A stretch of DNA of 64,000 nucleotides, taken from NCBI GenBank assembly GCA_009659925.1, contig PUXW01000006.1, positions 62,001 through 126,000 of the forward strand, given 5' to 3'. The DNA comes from Nitratiruptor sp. (GTDB taxonomy: Bacteria; Campylobacterota; Campylobacteria; Campylobacterales; Nitratiruptoraceae). The position numbers were made by a program, and so were the translations under genes. Positions 62,288 to 64,000 of the stretch are shown here, one piece after another. Every line of letters begins with the position of its first letter. Positions within the stretch are counted from its first letter, which is position 1. The notes beneath the pieces were generated by a model. It was not told where the DNA came from, searched no databases, and saw only the letters and a program-made list of their open reading frames with translations.

Positions 62288-63594
62288 TGCACTATCTCGT
62301 TATCAGCTTCTCCCACAAGAACACCGATCTTGCCACCCGGGAGCGGCTCGCCTTGGAGACCAAAGAGCAGCGCGGCGCCTTGGCCCGGCGGCTGTTGGAG
62401 TCTTCCCAGATCGACGAGCTCATCCTCCTCTCCACATGCAACCGGATCGAATGTATCGCGAGTGTTACAGAGCCCTATGGAGCCAGTAGGACCATTTTCC
62501 AGGCTATGGCCCAATACAGCGGGCTTGACCGGGAGGAGTTGGAAGGGCGAGCCGACGTCTATGAGGATCATGGGGCAGTCCACCACATCTTCAGCGTGGC
62601 CAGTGGCCTGGATAGCCTCGTGGTTGGAGAGACCCAGATCGCAGGCCAGCTCAAGGAGGCCTATCGGGAGGCCTTCGAGGCCGGCTTTTGTGCCCAAAAA
62701 TTGGGGCGGGTCATGCACTATGCCTTCAAATGCCAAGCCCAGGTGCGCACCGCTACCCAGATCTCCAAGAATCCAGTCTCCATTGCCAGTGCCGCCGTCG
62801 CCATGGCCGAAGATCTCTTAGGGGAGTTGAAGGGGCGCTGGGCCATCGTCGTGGGGGCCGGAGAGATGGGAAGCCTTGCCGCCAAACACCTGGTGGCCAG
62901 GGGGGCCCATGTGGTTTTGGTGGGACGCAGCCTTACAAGGGTTCAAGAGCGGGCCCGGGAGATCGATCCAACTATCCATACCGCCTCCATGGATGATCTC
63001 CCAACCCTCCTCAATCGCTATCCCCTCCTCTTTAGCGCTACCTCCTCTCCCTCTCCCATCATCACCGATGCAATGGTAGAACCTCTAGCAATGGAGCGGC
63101 TCTGGTTCGATATGGCTCTGCCCCGGGACATCGATGTCCATGTCGATGGGATCCGGGTGGTGGCCATCGACGATTTGAAGGCGATTGTCGAGAAGAATAT
63201 GGCTTTGCGGGAAGAGCAGGCCCGGGAGGCCTACAAGATCGTGGGCCACTATGTGGAGGAGTTTTTCCACTGGCTCCAGAGTCTAGAGATCGAACCCCTC
63301 ATCAAAGGGATCCGGGCCAAGGCCAAAGAGGCAGCCCTCATGGAACTGGAGCGGGCTAGGAAGAAGGGGTTCATCGACGAGGCCAGCTACCAGCGGGTCG
63401 AGAAGCTCCTTCACAACGCCTTCAACCGCTTCCTCCACACCCCAACCCAGCGATTGAGAGAGATAGCCAACGAACCCCATGCCGACACGATCGTCGAGGC
63501 CATCAAGTTCTTCTTCGACATCCAAGAGGATGTCCAACTCAACCGCTACAAGTGTGAATACTACATGGATCCAAGGAGCAAGCGTGAGGTTTAG
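62287..63594 (+). CDS. hemA: Glutamyl-tRNA reductase
   Basis: First committed step of C5 heme synthesis, reducing Glu-tRNA to glutamate-1-semialdehyde with NADPH. 435 residues: LLSTCNRIE with the catalytic Cys51, [27 protein letters not shown] (NADPH), and a C-terminal helical dimerisation domain. ATG 62287 shares one base with the ispB stop (TGATG). Confidence 0.97.
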   Translation: MHYLVISFSHKNTDLATRERLALETKEQRGALARRLLESSQIDELILLSTCNRIECIASVTEPYGASRTIFQAMAQYSGLDREELEGRADVYEDHGAVHHIFSVASGLDSLVVGETQIAGQLKEAYREAFEAGFCAQKLGRVMHYAFKCQAQVRTATQISKNPVSIASAAVAMAEDLLGELKGRWAIVVGAGEMGSLAAKHLVARGAHVVLVGRSLTRVQERAREIDPTIHTASMDDLPTLLNRYPLLFSATSSPSPIITDAMVEPLAMERLWFDMALPRDIDVHVDGIRVVAIDDLKAIVEKNMALREEQAREAYKIVGHYVEEFFHWLQSLEIEPLIKGIRAKAKEAALMELERARKKGFIDEASYQRVEKLLHNAFNRFLHTPTQRLREIANEPHADTIVEAIKFFFDIQEDVQLNRYKCEYYMDPRSKREV

Positions 63595-64000
63595 CCAGAG
63601 TTTTATCCACACCCTCAAAGAGCCTCCCAAAGATGCCATCCTCCCAAGCCACCGCTACCTGGTTCGAGGGGGCTTCATCCAGCAGGTGGCCAGTGGGATC
63701 TACAACTTCCTTCCCCTTGGCAAGATCGTCTTGGAGAAAATCCGGGCCATAGTCAAGGAGGAGTTGGATCGGGCCGGGGCCATCGAGGTCCAGCTCGGCT
63801 TCGTCACTCCGTGTGAACTCTGGGAGGAGAGTGGCCGCTTGGCCAAATATGGCAAGGAGCTCTTGCGCTTCCAGGATCGCAAGGAGAACTGTTTCCTCCT
63901 TGGCCCCACCCATGAGGAGATGATGGTCCATCTGGTTCGAGGCCGGATCAAGAGCTACAAGCAGCTCCCTATCAACCTCTACCAGATCGGCTTGAAGTTC
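63584..64000 (+). CDS. proS: Prolyl-tRNA synthetase, C-terminus beyond window
   Basis: The first 139 codons of ProS, cut by the right edge. Class II motif 1 region [18 protein letters not shown] and the start of motif 2 ([30 protein letters not shown]) are visible, typical of bacterial-type ProS. The start is GTG 63584 with AAGGAG seven bases upstream, overlapping hemA by 11 bp. Confidence 0.95.
   Translation, partial: MRFSQSFIHTLKEPPKDAILPSHRYLVRGGFIQQVASGIYNFLPLGKIVLEKIRAIVKEELDRAGAIEVQLGFVTPCELWEESGRLAKYGKELLRFQDRKENCFLLGPTHEEMMVHLVRGRIKSYKQLPINLYQIGLKF

Overview
The window reads as the chromosome of a GC-rich member of the Campylobacterota (Epsilonproteobacteria, in the Sulfurovum/Nitratifractor/Hydrogenimonas neighbourhood rather than Helicobacter or Campylobacter, which are AT-rich). 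Several gene orders point there. They match, as I recall them, hydrolase-murF-HIT; tgt-TrkA-like-aroB-mscS-mtaB-protease-dead FtsH paralogue; bioV-mog; bioA divergent from ppiD-ftsA-ftsZ; and ispB-hemA-proS of Helicobacter pylori. BioV is itself typical of this phylum. Promoters, where visible, are mostly -10 or extended -10 boxes (TGCTAxAAT, TATAAT, TACAAT) with weak -35 boxes, again typical of the phylum. Genus and species cannot be fixed from the sequence alone.

Layout. 1-822: left-edge OmpA-like outer-membrane protein (minus). 0.95-6.8 kb (plus): BioH-like hydrolase, acylphosphatase, membrane-anchored MurF, fused DctQM TRAP permease, HIT protein, MazG-like pyrophosphohydrolase, membrane protein. 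6.8-10.6 kb: Sel1-repeat protein (minus), thiamine-binding UPF0045 protein (plus), then tgt-pdxJ-pdxA (minus). 10.7-19.1 kb (plus): one tightly overlapping string from a TrkA-like protein through aroB, mscS, mtaB, FtsH-like ATPase, bioV, mog and two tiny genes. 19.1-25.5 kb: fur (minus), then hlyD-like, molybdopterin oxidoreductase, argD, tolC-like, midA (plus). 25.4-31.5 kb: rpsU, ankyrin protein, thiS, acpS, mlaE, then tlpA-ftsY-radA-OMP-small gene (minus). 31.5-37.3 kb: formyl-THF cycloligase, rny, small OMP, fieF, nucleosidase, cmoB, LHPP-like phosphatase. 37.3-40.2 kb: FNR/CRP-type promoter with a secreted protein, Tat-exported phosphoesterase, MBL hydrolase, diiron DUF455 protein. 40.3-46.1 kb (plus): DegT aminotransferase, lpxK, argB, cutA, thrC, secreted protein. 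46.1-51.4 kb: ABC-F protein (minus), M48 protease, prmC, DUF4149 protein, mlaF. 51.4-58 kb: ppiD-ftsA-ftsZ (minus) divergent from bioA-rsmH-ftsL-like. 58-64 kb (plus): RND pump, small gene, ispB, hemA, proS (cut by the right edge).

The window is almost entirely core and housekeeping: cofactors (pyridoxal phosphate, biotin, molybdenum cofactor, heme, polyprenyl diphosphate), cell wall and division, tRNA modification, amino acids, envelope lipid transport. I see no tRNA, rRNA, CRISPR array, prophage or insertion sequence, and no non-coding stretch above about 130 bp. Coding density is extreme: same-strand genes overlap by 1-116 bp and convergent genes overlap tail to tail by up to 65 bp, leaving little room for terminators.

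The points most worth a second look are: a lpxK whose reading frame extends upstream of any normal start codon; a class II FNR/CRP-type promoter before an unknown secreted protein; an FtsH paralogue that has lost its zinc motif; a MurF with a membrane domain at its N-terminus; an operon interleaving efflux parts with a molybdoenzyme and ArgD; and an LHPP-like phosphatase with a DxG motif.
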